Source: ZC4RG35 sp041747855
GTDB taxonomy: Bacteria; Actinomycetota; Acidimicrobiia; Spongiisociales; ZC4RG35
Direction: 5' to 3'
NCBI GenBank assembly: GCA_041747855.1
Contig: JBGTEJ010000088.1
Span: 1-64,000, forward strand
Length of the DNA: 64,000 nt
Part shown: piece after piece, positions 1 through 9,998 of the stretch
How positions within the stretch are numbered: position 1 is the stretch's first letter
Layout of the letters: every line of letters begins with the position of its first letter
The notes under the pieces: model-generated
Seen by the model: only the letters and a program-made list of their open reading frames with translations
Told to the model about the DNA's origin: nothing
The model's database searches: none
Made by a program: the position numbers and the translations under genes

Positions 1-262
1 CGTACACCGCCAGACCGTCGAGCATCACCATTCGTGAGAAGGCCATGAGATCCCCATGACGTGCCGGGTTGGTCCCTATTGCGACGTCCCATTGGACGAG
101 GGTCACACCCCCGGCCAGCAACAGGACCCAGGTCGTGATCACGGCCAGCACCCAATTCGGCGGTTTCCATTGAACCTCGACGAGGAGAATCGCCGCCGCG
201 CCGAGGGCCAGGATGAGTTCCGGCAGGATCGCCAGCCAGTTGATCTCAGGAGTGATGATCAT
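1..262 (-). CDS. nuoN: NADH-quinone oxidoreductase subunit N (partial, N-terminal 87 residues)
   Basis: Membrane antiporter-like subunit of complex I, last gene of the nuo operon; the window edge removes most of it. The visible start reads MIITPEINWLAILPELILAL, a typical NuoN opening with a first hydrophobic helix. A second helix follows around residues 35-50. Its ATG overlaps the nuoM stop codon (ATGA), so translation is probably coupled. The family is usually about 480 residues, so roughly four fifths lies outside the window. Confidence 0.9.
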   Translation of the reverse strand, partial: MIITPEINWLAILPELILALGAAAILLVEVQWKPPNWVLAVITTWVLLLAGGVTLVQWDVAIGTNPARHGDLMAFSRMVMLDGLAVY

Positions 263-1788
263 CGGTTCCCCACCGCCTCGCCACCGACCCTCACGGAGTA
301 TCCGAAGGTTGGAGGGTCGTAGTCCGTGGCCACATCGACATACCGGAGGGTCACGTCCACCGACGGGCCGATCTTGTCGAGGAGGAGGTTCGGGTAGAGA
401 CCGATGACCAGGACCAAGGCCGCCAAGGGCGCAAGCAGACCGATCTCCCGTGGTGTCAGGTCGGTGAGCGAACGGTTCTCTTCATGCACAGGGACTCCCG
501 TGAACACACGTTGATACGCCCAGAGCATGTAGATGGCCGCCAGGACCACACCGGAGGCAGCCACGATGGTGAGTGCGGGGAGGGTCAGATAGCTGCCGAC
601 AAGTACCAGGAACTCCCCCACGAACCCGTTGAGACCGGGAAGGCCGATGGAGGCGAGTGCCATGAAGAGGAAGAACCCGGCCAACATCGGCATCACCTTC
701 TGAAGGCCTTCCAGTTCGCCGATCTGCTTGGTGTGACGGCGCTCGTAGATCATCCCCACCAACAGGAAGAGCGCACCCGTGGTCAGGCCATGGTTGAAGT
801 TCTGAATGACCGCACCCTGCATGGAACCCGTGGTCAGGGCGAAAGTCCCCAGCACTATGAACCCGAGGTGACTCACCGACGAGTATGCGACCAGTCGTTT
901 CAGATCGGGTTGGACGATGGCCACTAACGCCCCGTAGACGATCCCGATCACGGCGAGACTCCCCATGATCCAAACCGCGTCTACCGATGCCTGAGGGAAG
1001 AGCAGCAGGTTGAAGCGCATCAATCCATAGGTCCCCAGCTTCAACATGACTCCGGCCAGGAGGACCGAGCCAGCGGTGGGGGCTTCGGTGTGAGCGTCCG
1101 GCAGCCACGTGTGGAACGGGAAGAGGGGTACCTTGATGGCGAAGGCCAGTGCGAACACCGCGAACAGCCATCGTTCCTGGCCCTGGCTCAGACCCACTTG
1201 CATCAGGTCGATCAGGGCCAGAGAGGGGGTGCCGGTGTCCCGCTGGAAGAAGGCCAGAGCGATGATCCCACCGAGCATCAGGGCCGATCCGAAGGCGGTG
1301 TAAATGAAGAACTTGGTGGCCGCGTAGACCCGTCTTTCGCTTCCCCAGAGGCCGATTATGAAATACATAGGGATGAGCACGGCTTCGAAGAAAATGAAGA
1401 AGAGGAAGAGGTCGAGGGCGAGGAAAGATCCGAACATTCCCGCCTCGAGAAGCAGAACAAAGACCACGAAGCCCTTCGCGCCCTTCTCTATCGATGTTGA
1501 GGCACCCAGCGAGATCGGGACGAGGAGCGCGGTGAGGAGGATCATCGGCAGGGAGATGCCGTCGACACCGAGACGCCATCCGACACCCCAGTTCTCGTAC
1601 CAGATGGCGGTTTCGGAGAACTGAAAGCCTGCGGTCGGCCGGAACGCCCAGAACAGATAACCCGCCAGGGCAAGAGGAGCTATCGAGATCACGACCCCAA
1701 GAGGAAGGTGGAGTTCCTTTCTCCGAGCCGGCACCAACGCCACGATGATCGCTCCGAGCACAGGGAGCAGTATCAGCCAGGTCAGCAT
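259..1788 (-). CDS. nuoM: NADH-quinone oxidoreductase subunit M
   Basis: One of the three antiporter-like proton-pumping subunits of complex I in the cytoplasmic membrane. At 509 residues with about 14 predicted helices it has the normal family length. Conserved blocks include the helix-breaking proton-channel region around KVPLFPFHTWLPDAHTEAPT, with the expected charged residues, and the following lysine helix. It starts at ATG seven bases after the nuoL stop and overlaps the nuoN start. It belongs to the complete nuoA-N operon. Confidence 0.97.
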   Translation of the reverse strand: MLTWLILLPVLGAIIVALVPARRKELHLPLGVVISIAPLALAGYLFWAFRPTAGFQFSETAIWYENWGVGWRLGVDGISLPMILLTALLVPISLGASTSIEKGAKGFVVFVLLLEAGMFGSFLALDLFLFFIFFEAVLIPMYFIIGLWGSERRVYAATKFFIYTAFGSALMLGGIIALAFFQRDTGTPSLALIDLMQVGLSQGQERWLFAVFALAFAIKVPLFPFHTWLPDAHTEAPTAGSVLLAGVMLKLGTYGLMRFNLLLFPQASVDAVWIMGSLAVIGIVYGALVAIVQPDLKRLVAYSSVSHLGFIVLGTFALTTGSMQGAVIQNFNHGLTTGALFLLVGMIYERRHTKQIGELEGLQKVMPMLAGFFLFMALASIGLPGLNGFVGEFLVLVGSYLTLPALTIVAASGVVLAAIYMLWAYQRVFTGVPVHEENRSLTDLTPREIGLLAPLAALVLVIGLYPNLLLDKIGPSVDVTLRYVDVATDYDPPTFGYSVRVGGEAVGNR

Positions 1789-1795
1789 CTCTCCG

Positions 1796-3679
1796 TCACC
1801 CTCCCACCACCATCCAGATCATTAGGAGCAACGTGGCAACCATCAGGAATGCCGCATAGTTCCGAACCTGACCGGTCTGAAAGACCCTCATCCCCTGACC
1901 CGCACGCCGCACCAGGAACCCCAACCCGTTGACTGCTCCATCGATGGCCGGCAAATCGACCTTGAAGGCGGCCTTCTCGGCGAGCTTGAGACCCGGGGCT
2001 ACCAACGTCGTGCCATAGATGTCGTCTACCCCGTATGCATCCTCCCAAAGACCCCAGACCCGTCCGAATCCCGATTCGAAACGTTCCCAATCTTCCTTGG
2101 GCCGGTTGTAGGCGAGGTAGGCGGCACCGATGCCACCGACCCCTGCCAGGACCGAGATACCTGCAAGGACGGCGAACATGAGCCATCCGGCCGGTGGATG
2201 GAGTACCCGGACCCCCTCGAAGGCCGGCTCCAGGAAGTGTTCCAGGGTGAATCGGAGCGGTGTGTTGACGAGACCTCCAACCATGGTGAGGACGGCCAGA
2301 ACCACAAGGGGAACGGTCATGACCCGTGGCCCTTCATGGGGGTGAGCGTCGTCGGCCCAGCGAGGCTCGCCGAGGAACACGAGGACCCACTGACGGGTCA
2401 TGTAGAAGGCCGTGATGAAAGCGGTGATCAGCCCAACCAACCAAAGGACGGAAAACCACCCGCCACGGTTGAAGAGACTGCCCAGGATCTCGTCCTTGGA
2501 CCAGAAACCGGCGAGAGGGGGTATGCCTGAGATGGCCAGTGTTGCGATACCCATGGTCACCGCGGTCACCGGCATCTTCTTGAACAGGCCTCCCATCTTG
2601 CGCATGTCCTGTTCGTCGTTCAGGGCATGGATGACCGCCCCCGCACCGAGGAACAGAAGGGCCTTGAAGAAGGCATGGGTCATCAGGTGGAAGATCCCGG
2701 CGACATACGCGGTGGCTCCCACCGCCATGAACATGTATCCGAGTTGAGACACCGTCGAGTAGGCCAGGACCTTCTTGATGTCGCGTTGGGCGAGGGCGAT
2801 CGTCGCCGCCCAGATGGCCGTCGCCGCACCGACAGTGGCGATGGTGACCTGTGCGGTTGTCGAGAGTTCGATGATCGGGGCAGACCGGGCGATCAGATAG
2901 ACGCCGGCTGTGACCATGGTGGCGGCGTGGATGAGGGCCGAGACGGGAGTCGGGCCCTCCATGGCGTCGGGAAGCCAAACGTACAGCGGGATCTGGGCGG
3001 ACTTGCCTGCGGCCCCGAGCAGCAACAAGAGACCCACCGCGGTCGCCAGACCGGCACCGAGTTGGCTGGCCTCCCCGAAGATCCCCTCCATGGACAGCGT
3101 CCCGAAGACGGCGAACAGGATCATCATTGCGACCAACATCCCGAGGTCACCGATCCGGTTCACCACGAACGCCTTCTTGGCGGCGCCCGCTGCCGACTCC
3201 CCGGTGAACCAGAACCCGATCAGCAGATAGGAACACAATCCCACCAACTCCCAGCCGAGGAAGAGCATGGCGAAGTTCCCGGCGAGAACCAGTGTCAGCA
3301 TCGAGGCGGCGAACAGATTCAGGTAGGTGAAAAAGCGATGGAATCGGTCGTCGCCGTGCATGTAGCCAATCGCGAACGCATGGATCAGGGCGCCCACCCC
3401 AGTGACCACGAGTGTCATCAGTGCAGCCAACGGATCCCAGAGGATCTCCAGATTGGCCCCGATCGCCGGCATCCACTCCCAGAGCAGGATGCCCTGCCCG
3501 TGGTCGGTCCCCTGTAAGAAGGGCAGTGTGGCCACCAGGGCGACCGCGAAGGCTCCAGCGATGGCAAGACTGGCGACCACCCCGGGCAAGGGCGCCTTGA
3601 GGAATCGCCCGAAGAAGTGAAGGAAAACCGCTCCGGCGAGTGGCAGAGCGATTACCAGCCAGATGTACTCGGTGATCAC
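1796..3679 (-). CDS. nuoL: NADH-quinone oxidoreductase subunit L
   Basis: Largest antiporter-like subunit of complex I, 627 residues, with the long C-terminal lateral helix that clamps the membrane arm. Motifs seen: an N-terminal hydrophobic pair, GWELVGLCSYLLIGFW, and KSAQIPLYVWLPDAMEGPTP, the standard NuoL channel signature with TPVSALIHAATMVTAG following. Translation starts at GTG and overlaps the nuoK stop codon (GTGA). Only the terminal gene nuoN is incomplete in this operon. Confidence 0.97.
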   Translation of the reverse strand: MITEYIWLVIALPLAGAVFLHFFGRFLKAPLPGVVASLAIAGAFAVALVATLPFLQGTDHGQGILLWEWMPAIGANLEILWDPLAALMTLVVTGVGALIHAFAIGYMHGDDRFHRFFTYLNLFAASMLTLVLAGNFAMLFLGWELVGLCSYLLIGFWFTGESAAGAAKKAFVVNRIGDLGMLVAMMILFAVFGTLSMEGIFGEASQLGAGLATAVGLLLLLGAAGKSAQIPLYVWLPDAMEGPTPVSALIHAATMVTAGVYLIARSAPIIELSTTAQVTIATVGAATAIWAATIALAQRDIKKVLAYSTVSQLGYMFMAVGATAYVAGIFHLMTHAFFKALLFLGAGAVIHALNDEQDMRKMGGLFKKMPVTAVTMGIATLAISGIPPLAGFWSKDEILGSLFNRGGWFSVLWLVGLITAFITAFYMTRQWVLVFLGEPRWADDAHPHEGPRVMTVPLVVLAVLTMVGGLVNTPLRFTLEHFLEPAFEGVRVLHPPAGWLMFAVLAGISVLAGVGGIGAAYLAYNRPKEDWERFESGFGRVWGLWEDAYGVDDIYGTTLVAPGLKLAEKAAFKVDLPAIDGAVNGLGFLVRRAGQGMRVFQTGQVRNYAAFLMVATLLLMIWMVVGG

Positions 3680-3978
3680 CCTTGCATCTCTCCCAGATCA
3701 TCCACCGAGGCGGTTGAACGAAGTCTGAAGATCGAGACGATGATGGCCAGACCGACAACTACTTCGGCGGCGGCCACGACCAGAATGAAGAAGACCGCAA
3801 CCTGACCGTTGATGTCGTTCATGGCCCGTCCTGCCGAGATCAAAGTCAGGTTTACCGCGTTGAGCATCAGTTCGATGCACATGAACATGACCAGCACACT
3901 GCGTCGCATGAGGAGACCGACCGCACCGATTCCGAAGAGACTGGCGGCCAAGGCCATGTACCACCCGGGGTCGACCAT
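3676..3978 (-). CDS. nuoK: NADH-quinone oxidoreductase subunit K
   Basis: Small three-helix membrane subunit of complex I (100 residues, the usual length). The conserved acidic residues of the family are visible in the stretches MFMCIELMLNAVNL and AAEVVVGLAI. The reading frame stays open upstream to 4071. I place the start at 3978 because the family begins just before the first helix (MVDPGWYMALAASLFGIGAV) and this ATG overlaps the nuoJ stop (ATGA), the coupling pattern used through the operon. Confidence 0.95.
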   Translation of the reverse strand: MVDPGWYMALAASLFGIGAVGLLMRRSVLVMFMCIELMLNAVNLTLISAGRAMNDINGQVAVFFILVVAAAEVVVGLAIIVSIFRLRSTASVDDLGEMQG

Positions 3979-4502
3979 CAGGTGTCCCTCCGCCGGTAGT
4001 GGGCAAGGGCGACGGCACCGGCCGCAGCGATGGTCAACAGCAGGGCAGTGGCCTCGAAGGCGAGCACCCAATCGGTGAACAACGGCTCGGCTATGGCCTG
4101 GATGGTGCCGTTGGTCAGGTTCGGGTTCGGGCTGGCAACGGCCGCCGGAACCCAGACGAAGCTCCCACTGAAGGTCACCGCAGCAGCGAGGACCACTATC
4201 AGCAATCCCACACCGAGGATGAGCGCCCTCTGGTGGGGCAACTGCTCGTCACGGACTTCGCTCTTGTCGACCCCTATCAACATGATGACGAAGAGGAACA
4301 GGGTCATTACCGCCCCGGCGTAGACGATCACCTGGACTGCCGCCACGGCATGGGCCAGATGGACCACATAGAGGACCGCCACCGAGAATAGTGTCGCCAG
4401 TAAACCCATGGCCGAGTAGACCGGGTTGCGGGCGAGCACCACAGTCAGCGCACCGGCGATCGCTCCGGCACCCATCAAGACGAAGAGGACAGCCTCAACC
4501 AT
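3978..4502 (-). CDS. nuoJ: NADH-quinone oxidoreductase subunit J
   Basis: Membrane subunit of complex I with five helices; 174 residues from the chosen start. The frame is open further upstream (to 4670), but that extension is polar, arginine-rich and unlike NuoJ. The start at 4502 gives the family opening MVEAVLFVLMGAGAIAGAL, followed by the conserved VYAGAVMTLFLFVIML helix that carries the pi-bulge region. It overlaps the end of nuoI by eight bases. Confidence 0.94.
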   Translation of the reverse strand: MVEAVLFVLMGAGAIAGALTVVLARNPVYSAMGLLATLFSVAVLYVVHLAHAVAAVQVIVYAGAVMTLFLFVIMLIGVDKSEVRDEQLPHQRALILGVGLLIVVLAAAVTFSGSFVWVPAAVASPNPNLTNGTIQAIAEPLFTDWVLAFEATALLLTIAAAGAVALAHYRRRDT

Positions 4503-5145
4503 CGCTGTCGTCCTTGGACCGGTCACCGACTTCCTGCGAGGGTTCCGGTGACCAATCGCCCCGTCCGGGGGTACCACGCCACATGACAGTCCCTTGATAC
4601 GAGGCCAAACCGGAGGGTGCTGTTGCCCGTAGCCACCCGTCAGCCGTGTCCAGCTCTGCCAGGTCGGCAAGCGAGTCCTCGGGGAACATATGGGGGACCC
4701 GTCCCTTCTCGTCCATCAGCAAGGTCTCCTTGGTGTAGATGGCGTCCTCACGGTTGGTCGTCGACATCTCGAAGAGGTGGGTCATTGTGATTGCCTCAGT
4801 CGGACAAGCCTCTACACAAAGACCGCAGAAGATGCACCGCAGCAAGTTGATCTCGTATACGAAACCGAACCGTTCGCCCGGTGACACCGGGTTCTCCGGG
4901 TCGTTGTCCTGACCCCGAACATAGATACAGTCGGCCGGACACGCACCGGCACAGAGCTGACACCCGATGCACTTCTCCATACCGTCCGAATAGCGGTTGA
5001 GGACATGTCGCCCATGGAACCGCTGCGGCTTCTCACGCATCACGTCGGGGTATGGGGTGGTCACCATCTCACGGCCGGTGATGGTCCGGAGCATCGTCCC
5101 ACCCGTGACCCGAAGGCCTTTTATCAGTTCTGCGAGCACACCCAT
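4495..5145 (-). CDS. nuoI: NADH-quinone oxidoreductase subunit I (2x[4Fe-4S])
   Basis: Peripheral-arm subunit carrying clusters N6a and N6b that pass electrons towards NuoB. Two classical ferredoxin motifs are present, CIGCQLCAGACP near residue 60 and CIFCGLCVEACP near residue 104, each with the full CxxCxxCxxxCP set. The 216-residue length exceeds the core because of a polar C-terminal tail rich in D, S and E after about residue 165. The tail has no obvious motif. It lies four bases after nuoH. Confidence 0.96.
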   Translation of the reverse strand: MGVLAELIKGLRVTGGTMLRTITGREMVTTPYPDVMREKPQRFHGRHVLNRYSDGMEKCIGCQLCAGACPADCIYVRGQDNDPENPVSPGERFGFVYEINLLRCIFCGLCVEACPTEAITMTHLFEMSTTNREDAIYTKETLLMDEKGRVPHMFPEDSLADLAELDTADGWLRATAPSGLASYQGTVMWRGTPGRGDWSPEPSQEVGDRSKDDSDG

Positions 5146-5149
5146 AGCT

Positions 5150-6244
5150 TCAACTCCAGGGAAGACCGAATTGTCGGATACCCATGACCACTGTCGACAC
5201 CATCAACCAGATGAGAGCGGTCGGGATCAGACCCTTCCAGCCCAAGACCATGAGCTGGTCGTATCGGAGCCGGGGCAGTGTGGCCCGGATCCAGATGAAC
5301 AGGAAAACGATCAGATACGTCTTCATCAGAAACCAAAGGGTGGGGAGGACCGCCGAGACCAACCCGGGAACGATTCCTTCGAGGGTGGGGCCGTTCCACC
5401 CCCCGAGGAAGAGGGTGGCCGCTACCGCCGACATCGAGAAGATGTTGATGTACTCGGCGAGGAAGAACATGGCGAATCTCATACCGGAATACTCGGTGTG
5501 GAATCCGCCCACTATCTCCTGTTCGGCTTCGACCAGGTCGAAGGGCGCCCTGTTGGTTTCGGCGACGATGGCAATGAAGAAGATGACGAAGGCGATGATC
5601 TGGGGGAAGATGTTCCATCGTGGAACCCAGGCGAAGATGGGCAGGATGTCACCCCAGTTGCCGCTCTGCCGGGCCACGATCTCGTTGAGTGACAGAGTTC
5701 CACCGTCACCCTGGGTGGCGCTGAACACCACCACCGAAACCATCGCCAAACCCATCGCCGCCTCGTAGGAGATGGCCTGGGCGGTTGCCCTGACACCGCC
5801 GATCAGTGGGTACTTCGAGCCGGACGACCACCCGGCCAGCACCACCGCGTAAACCGCCAACGACGACATGGCGAGGATGAACAGCAGTCCGATGTTCAGG
5901 TCGGCCCCCTGGAGAGCGACCTCCTGGCCCCCGAGCGTGAACGGACGGCCCCACGGGACCATCATGAAGATGAGGAAGGCGGGCACGACAGCCAGGAACG
6001 GCGCCAGGATGTACATGCCCAACTCGGCCTTCCGTGGCGTTATCGATTCCTTGAAGAACAATTTGAGGCCGTCGGCGACAGTCTGGAGGATCCCCCATGG
6101 CCCGGCCCGGGACGGACCGATCCGACTCTGCATGTCGGCCAGCACCTTGCGCTCCAGCCAGACGTTGACCAAGGTGACCGTCATCAGCAGGCCGAAGGTG
6201 AGCAGCACCCTGAGGAGCACGATCCCGATCTCTGCCCAGGTCAT
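5150..6244 (-). CDS. nuoH: NADH-quinone oxidoreductase subunit H
   Basis: Membrane subunit that forms the quinone-entry chamber with NuoB and NuoD. It has 364 residues and about eight or nine helices. Family signatures include WLERKVLADMQSRIGPSRAG early on, the loop LKLFFKESITP, and the acidic loop FDLVEAEQEIVGGFHTEYSG that lines the quinone channel. It starts at ATG and overlaps the nuoG stop. The sequence is standard. Confidence 0.96.
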   Translation of the reverse strand: MTWAEIGIVLLRVLLTFGLLMTVTLVNVWLERKVLADMQSRIGPSRAGPWGILQTVADGLKLFFKESITPRKAELGMYILAPFLAVVPAFLIFMMVPWGRPFTLGGQEVALQGADLNIGLLFILAMSSLAVYAVVLAGWSSGSKYPLIGGVRATAQAISYEAAMGLAMVSVVVFSATQGDGGTLSLNEIVARQSGNWGDILPIFAWVPRWNIFPQIIAFVIFFIAIVAETNRAPFDLVEAEQEIVGGFHTEYSGMRFAMFFLAEYINIFSMSAVAATLFLGGWNGPTLEGIVPGLVSAVLPTLWFLMKTYLIVFLFIWIRATLPRLRYDQLMVLGWKGLIPTALIWLMVSTVVMGIRQFGLPWS

Positions 6245-8679
6245 TTGACCACCGTCACTCGTACCACCGGGTCGGTCCCCAGCTTCGTCGCCCCCCGTTG
6301 ATTCAGCGGCACGTATACGACACCGGGCGGTGTCCCGTCGTCGATCACCGCGGAGAACTCTCCCTCACCCGTCGTGGTAACCAGGTGGACCGACGCTCCC
6401 TGACGGACCCCCAGTCCCGGAGCATCTCCAGGGTTGATATGGGCGACAGGCCCGGGGCCAAGTCCCGCCAGGGACGGTGAGTGACGGAGTCGAATCCCGA
6501 AGTCATACATCACTCTCGAGGTGTGAAGCGTCAATTGCGCCTGGGGTGGCCGATTGCCGGAAAGAACCACCGGGATGTAGGTCAAGGGCTGGGAACCACC
6601 TTCAGGCACGATGACACCGTTGCGGTGTTCCCAGTCGAGGGAGTCCCAGGTGATTCCCGCATAAGCCGGTGCCACCGCCGTGATTTCCTTCGCCGCGATC
6701 TCCGCCGTTCCCAGACCCAACTCGAAGCCCATGAGGGAGGCGATATCGGAAAGGGCGGCCCGATCGGATCGCGCCTGACCGGGCGCCGGCTTCACCTGAT
6801 TCACCTTCTGGACCCGCCCCTCGCAGTTGGTGATGGTGCCCTCTGACTCAGTCAGAGTCGCGGCGGGGAGAATGACATCGGCATGCTGGTTGGAGTCGTG
6901 GATGAAAGTGTCGATCGAGATCAGATACTCGGCCGACTCGAGCGCCTCAGCCGCCAGCCGGTGGTCAGGGAAGTCTCCGACCGGGTCGGCGCCAACCAGC
7001 AGGAGGGCACGGATGTCACCGGATTCGAGACCTTCAAGCATCGACCCGGTGTCACGACCCGGCTTGCTCGGGACGTCACCCCACACCGCCATCAGCGCTC
7101 CGGCACCGGCGGAGTCGACGGCCACCCTGCCCGGGAACAGGTTCGGGGCCACACCCATGTCGAGGGCTCCGTAGCTATTCGCCCTCGAGATGAGTGGGAG
7201 CAGACGGGCCTGAATGGCGGTCTGACGGATGTACGCGGCGACCGATTCAGCCAGCTTGGGGTCGTCGGCGAGGTTGGCGGCACCGATGAGGGCAACCACC
7301 CTGCCCGTGAGCATTTCACCAAGTTCCGGATGCTCCCCTGCCATGATCTCCTCGAGAAGCCCGAATCCCCCACCCGGCCGATATTGCAACTTGAGGCTGG
7401 CGCGATCGTCCAGACCGGTCCTCCTTGGGTGGATGACAATCAGTCTGACTCCCAGCTCCTGTGCGGCGCGGCGCACCCGCAGATAGAGCGTCGGGTATTC
7501 CTCTTTGAGATCCGGCCCCCACACCAAGATGGTGTCGGCAGTGTCGAGATCGTCGATGGTGGCACGGTCAGCTGTGGCCGCCAGAAGATGAGATGACAGC
7601 GCCTGGTCGGTCCGGCAATCGATGTTGTTCGTCCCGAGGACGACCCTGGCGAACTTTGACAAGGCATAGGCGTCCTCGTTGGTCCCCTGGGCGCCGCCGA
7701 TGACGGCGAGGGCCCCTCCACCGTCCTCGCCCTTGATCAGGTCAAGACGATTGGCCACGATCTCGAGGGCCTCCCGCCAGCTCACCTCCTCGAAGTCTCC
7801 CTCGCGTCGGACCAAGGGTTTTGTCAGGCGGTGTTCAGAATCCAGGTACTCGAAACCGAACCGGGCCTTGTCCGACAGCCAGCCGTGATTGGTCTCCGGA
7901 TTGTCGACACCGGTGTACCGGAGAACCTGGTTGTGACTGGCATGTACTTCGATCCTCGGGTGGGCGGTGTCGAACAGGGAACTGCTCTCGACCTTCACCA
8001 GGTCCCAGGGGCGAGCCTTGAAACGGTAGGGCTTGGCGGTGAGGGCCCCCACCGGACAGATCTGAACTGTGTTGCCTGAGAAGTAGGAGGAGAACGGAAG
8101 ATCGGGGAAAGTGTTGATCTCGGTCTGATTCGCCCTCTCCTTGAATTCGATCAGCGGATCACCGGAGATCTCGTCGGAGAACCTGGTGCATCGGGCGCAC
8201 AGGATGCATCGTTCCCGGTCGAGAAACACCAGGTCCGAGATGGGGATGGGCTTCTCGAAGGTCCGCTTGATCTCGACGAAACGACTCTCGCCCGGACCGT
8301 ATGCAAACGCCTGATCCTGGAGTGGGCACTCACCACCCTTGTCGCATACGGGGCAGTCGAGGGGATGGTTGGCGAGGAGGAACTCGAGGATCGCCTCCTG
8401 GGCCTTCTTGACATCGTGGTTCAGGGTGTCGACCACCATCCCATCGGCAACGGTGTTGGTGCAGGCGGTGATGATCGCCGGCCCCCTGGGGGTCTCCACC
8501 TGCACCAGACACATCCGACACATCCCGACCGGCTTCATCCGTTCGTGCCAGCAGAACCGGGGAATGTAGGTGCCGTGATCCTGAGCCGCCTGGATCAGGA
8601 GTTCACCCGACGGGACCTGCTTCTCGACACCGTCGATGGTGATGGTGACCATTTCGGGTGTCGGCTGCGGGGTCGTCAC
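6241..8679 (-). CDS. nuoG: NADH-quinone oxidoreductase subunit G (Fe-S, molybdopterin-fold)
   Basis: Large peripheral-arm subunit of 812 residues. The N-terminal ferredoxin-like domain binds a [2Fe-2S] and two [4Fe-4S] clusters: CWHERMKPVGMCRMC, the CPVCDKGGECPLQ block and CILCARCTRF are all visible, with ICPVGAL completing the second motif. The remainder is a molybdopterin-oxidoreductase-like fold that has lost its cofactor in this family. It starts at GTG, overlapping the nuoF stop. Confidence 0.95.
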   Translation of the reverse strand: MTTPQPTPEMVTITIDGVEKQVPSGELLIQAAQDHGTYIPRFCWHERMKPVGMCRMCLVQVETPRGPAIITACTNTVADGMVVDTLNHDVKKAQEAILEFLLANHPLDCPVCDKGGECPLQDQAFAYGPGESRFVEIKRTFEKPIPISDLVFLDRERCILCARCTRFSDEISGDPLIEFKERANQTEINTFPDLPFSSYFSGNTVQICPVGALTAKPYRFKARPWDLVKVESSSLFDTAHPRIEVHASHNQVLRYTGVDNPETNHGWLSDKARFGFEYLDSEHRLTKPLVRREGDFEEVSWREALEIVANRLDLIKGEDGGGALAVIGGAQGTNEDAYALSKFARVVLGTNNIDCRTDQALSSHLLAATADRATIDDLDTADTILVWGPDLKEEYPTLYLRVRRAAQELGVRLIVIHPRRTGLDDRASLKLQYRPGGGFGLLEEIMAGEHPELGEMLTGRVVALIGAANLADDPKLAESVAAYIRQTAIQARLLPLISRANSYGALDMGVAPNLFPGRVAVDSAGAGALMAVWGDVPSKPGRDTGSMLEGLESGDIRALLLVGADPVGDFPDHRLAAEALESAEYLISIDTFIHDSNQHADVILPAATLTESEGTITNCEGRVQKVNQVKPAPGQARSDRAALSDIASLMGFELGLGTAEIAAKEITAVAPAYAGITWDSLDWEHRNGVIVPEGGSQPLTYIPVVLSGNRPPQAQLTLHTSRVMYDFGIRLRHSPSLAGLGPGPVAHINPGDAPGLGVRQGASVHLVTTTGEGEFSAVIDDGTPPGVVYVPLNQRGATKLGTDPVVRVTVVK

Positions 8680-9998
8680 TCTTCCTCCCCGCTGGTATGA
8701 GTGGACTCTCCGAACGGGCAGTGCCCGAGTTCGACATGACGGTCGACCTCGTCCCGGAAGTAGTCCTTGAGGGCCTTGATCGGTGACACCGCGGACGGTC
8801 CGAGGGGGCAGATGGTGGTCATCTTGGGTGGCCAGCCGAGACCGATGCTGATGCCGTCGCTGACGTCGATCAACAGGTCGAGGTCGACCGCCCTCCCGCT
8901 TCCCTCCTCAATCCTTCTCAGGATCATCTCGAGCCAGGTAGTGCCCTCCCGACAGGGTGTGCACTGGCCGCAAGACTCGTGGGCGAAGAATCTGACGATC
9001 CTCTCCGCCGCCCTGACCATGCAGGTGTCCTCGTCCATGACTATCACAGCACCCGATCCGAGCATCGAGCCTGCCCCGGCCGTGGCCGCGGCGGTGATCT
9101 CGAGGTCGAGATGATGCTCGGGGACGAACCAGGGAGCGGATGCCCCACCCGGGATCCATGCTTTCAAGGCCTTGTCGCCTTTGATGCCCCCACCGACCTC
9201 GTAGATGAGCCGACGCCATGTGATCCCGTGGGGTAGCTCGTAGTTGCCTGGCTTCCGGACATGACCGGACAGACACATCATGAAGGTCCCGGTGTCCGTT
9301 GAGTCTGATATGCCGGCGAACCCGGCAGCCCCCATCGAGAGCACATGCGGGAGGTTGGAGACCGTCTCCACGTTGTTGACGATGGTGGGTGCCATGTAAA
9401 GGCCTTTGGCAGCCGGGAAGTAGGGCGGTTTCAGTCTGGGCTCACCCCTGAACCCTTCCAGGGAGTTGAGGAGGGCGGTCTCCTCACCACAGATGTATGC
9501 CCCCGCCCCGAGATGGATGGTCACTTCCAGATCGTGATCGGATCCGAAGATCCCCTTGCCGAGGTATCCGGCCGCGTACGCCTCGTCGACTGCTGTCTGG
9601 ACCCGGCGGGCCGGTTTCGAGTATTCGCCTCTGATGTATATGAAAGCGTGTCGAACCTCGTTGGCGATCGAAGCGATGATGATCCCCTCGATCATCTGAT
9701 GCGGGTCGCGCTCGAGGAGTTGACGATCCTTGAAGGTGCCCGGCTCCGACTCGTCGGCGTTGACCACCAGATAGGACGGTCGAGGCTGGGCCAGGAAACT
9801 CCATTTCAGCCCGGCCGAGAAGCCTGCCCCACCACGTCCGAGCAGACCTGACGCTTTCACCTCTTCGACCAGTTGCTCACGGCTGAGGTCCATCGCCCTC
9901 CGGACCTGGTCATAGCCGCCTGTGGACAGGTACCGGTCCAGGGTGTGTGAATCGGCCGGATTCTCGACCATGCGTCTGGTGACCACGAGTTGACTCAT
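8676..9998 (-). CDS. nuoF: NADH-quinone oxidoreductase subunit F (FMN, NADH site)
   Basis: NADH-oxidising subunit of 440 residues. Visible are the glycine-rich nucleotide/FMN region (GRGGAGFSAGLKW), the second glycine-rich stretch IHLGAGAYICGEETALL, and the N3 cluster motif ESCGQCTPCREGT with its fourth cysteine in TTICPLGPSA. All catalytic landmarks are intact. The start at 9998 overlaps the nuoE stop by four bases. Confidence 0.97.
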   Translation of the reverse strand: MSQLVVTRRMVENPADSHTLDRYLSTGGYDQVRRAMDLSREQLVEEVKASGLLGRGGAGFSAGLKWSFLAQPRPSYLVVNADESEPGTFKDRQLLERDPHQMIEGIIIASIANEVRHAFIYIRGEYSKPARRVQTAVDEAYAAGYLGKGIFGSDHDLEVTIHLGAGAYICGEETALLNSLEGFRGEPRLKPPYFPAAKGLYMAPTIVNNVETVSNLPHVLSMGAAGFAGISDSTDTGTFMMCLSGHVRKPGNYELPHGITWRRLIYEVGGGIKGDKALKAWIPGGASAPWFVPEHHLDLEITAAATAGAGSMLGSGAVIVMDEDTCMVRAAERIVRFFAHESCGQCTPCREGTTWLEMILRRIEEGSGRAVDLDLLIDVSDGISIGLGWPPKMTTICPLGPSAVSPIKALKDYFRDEVDRHVELGHCPFGESTHTSGEEE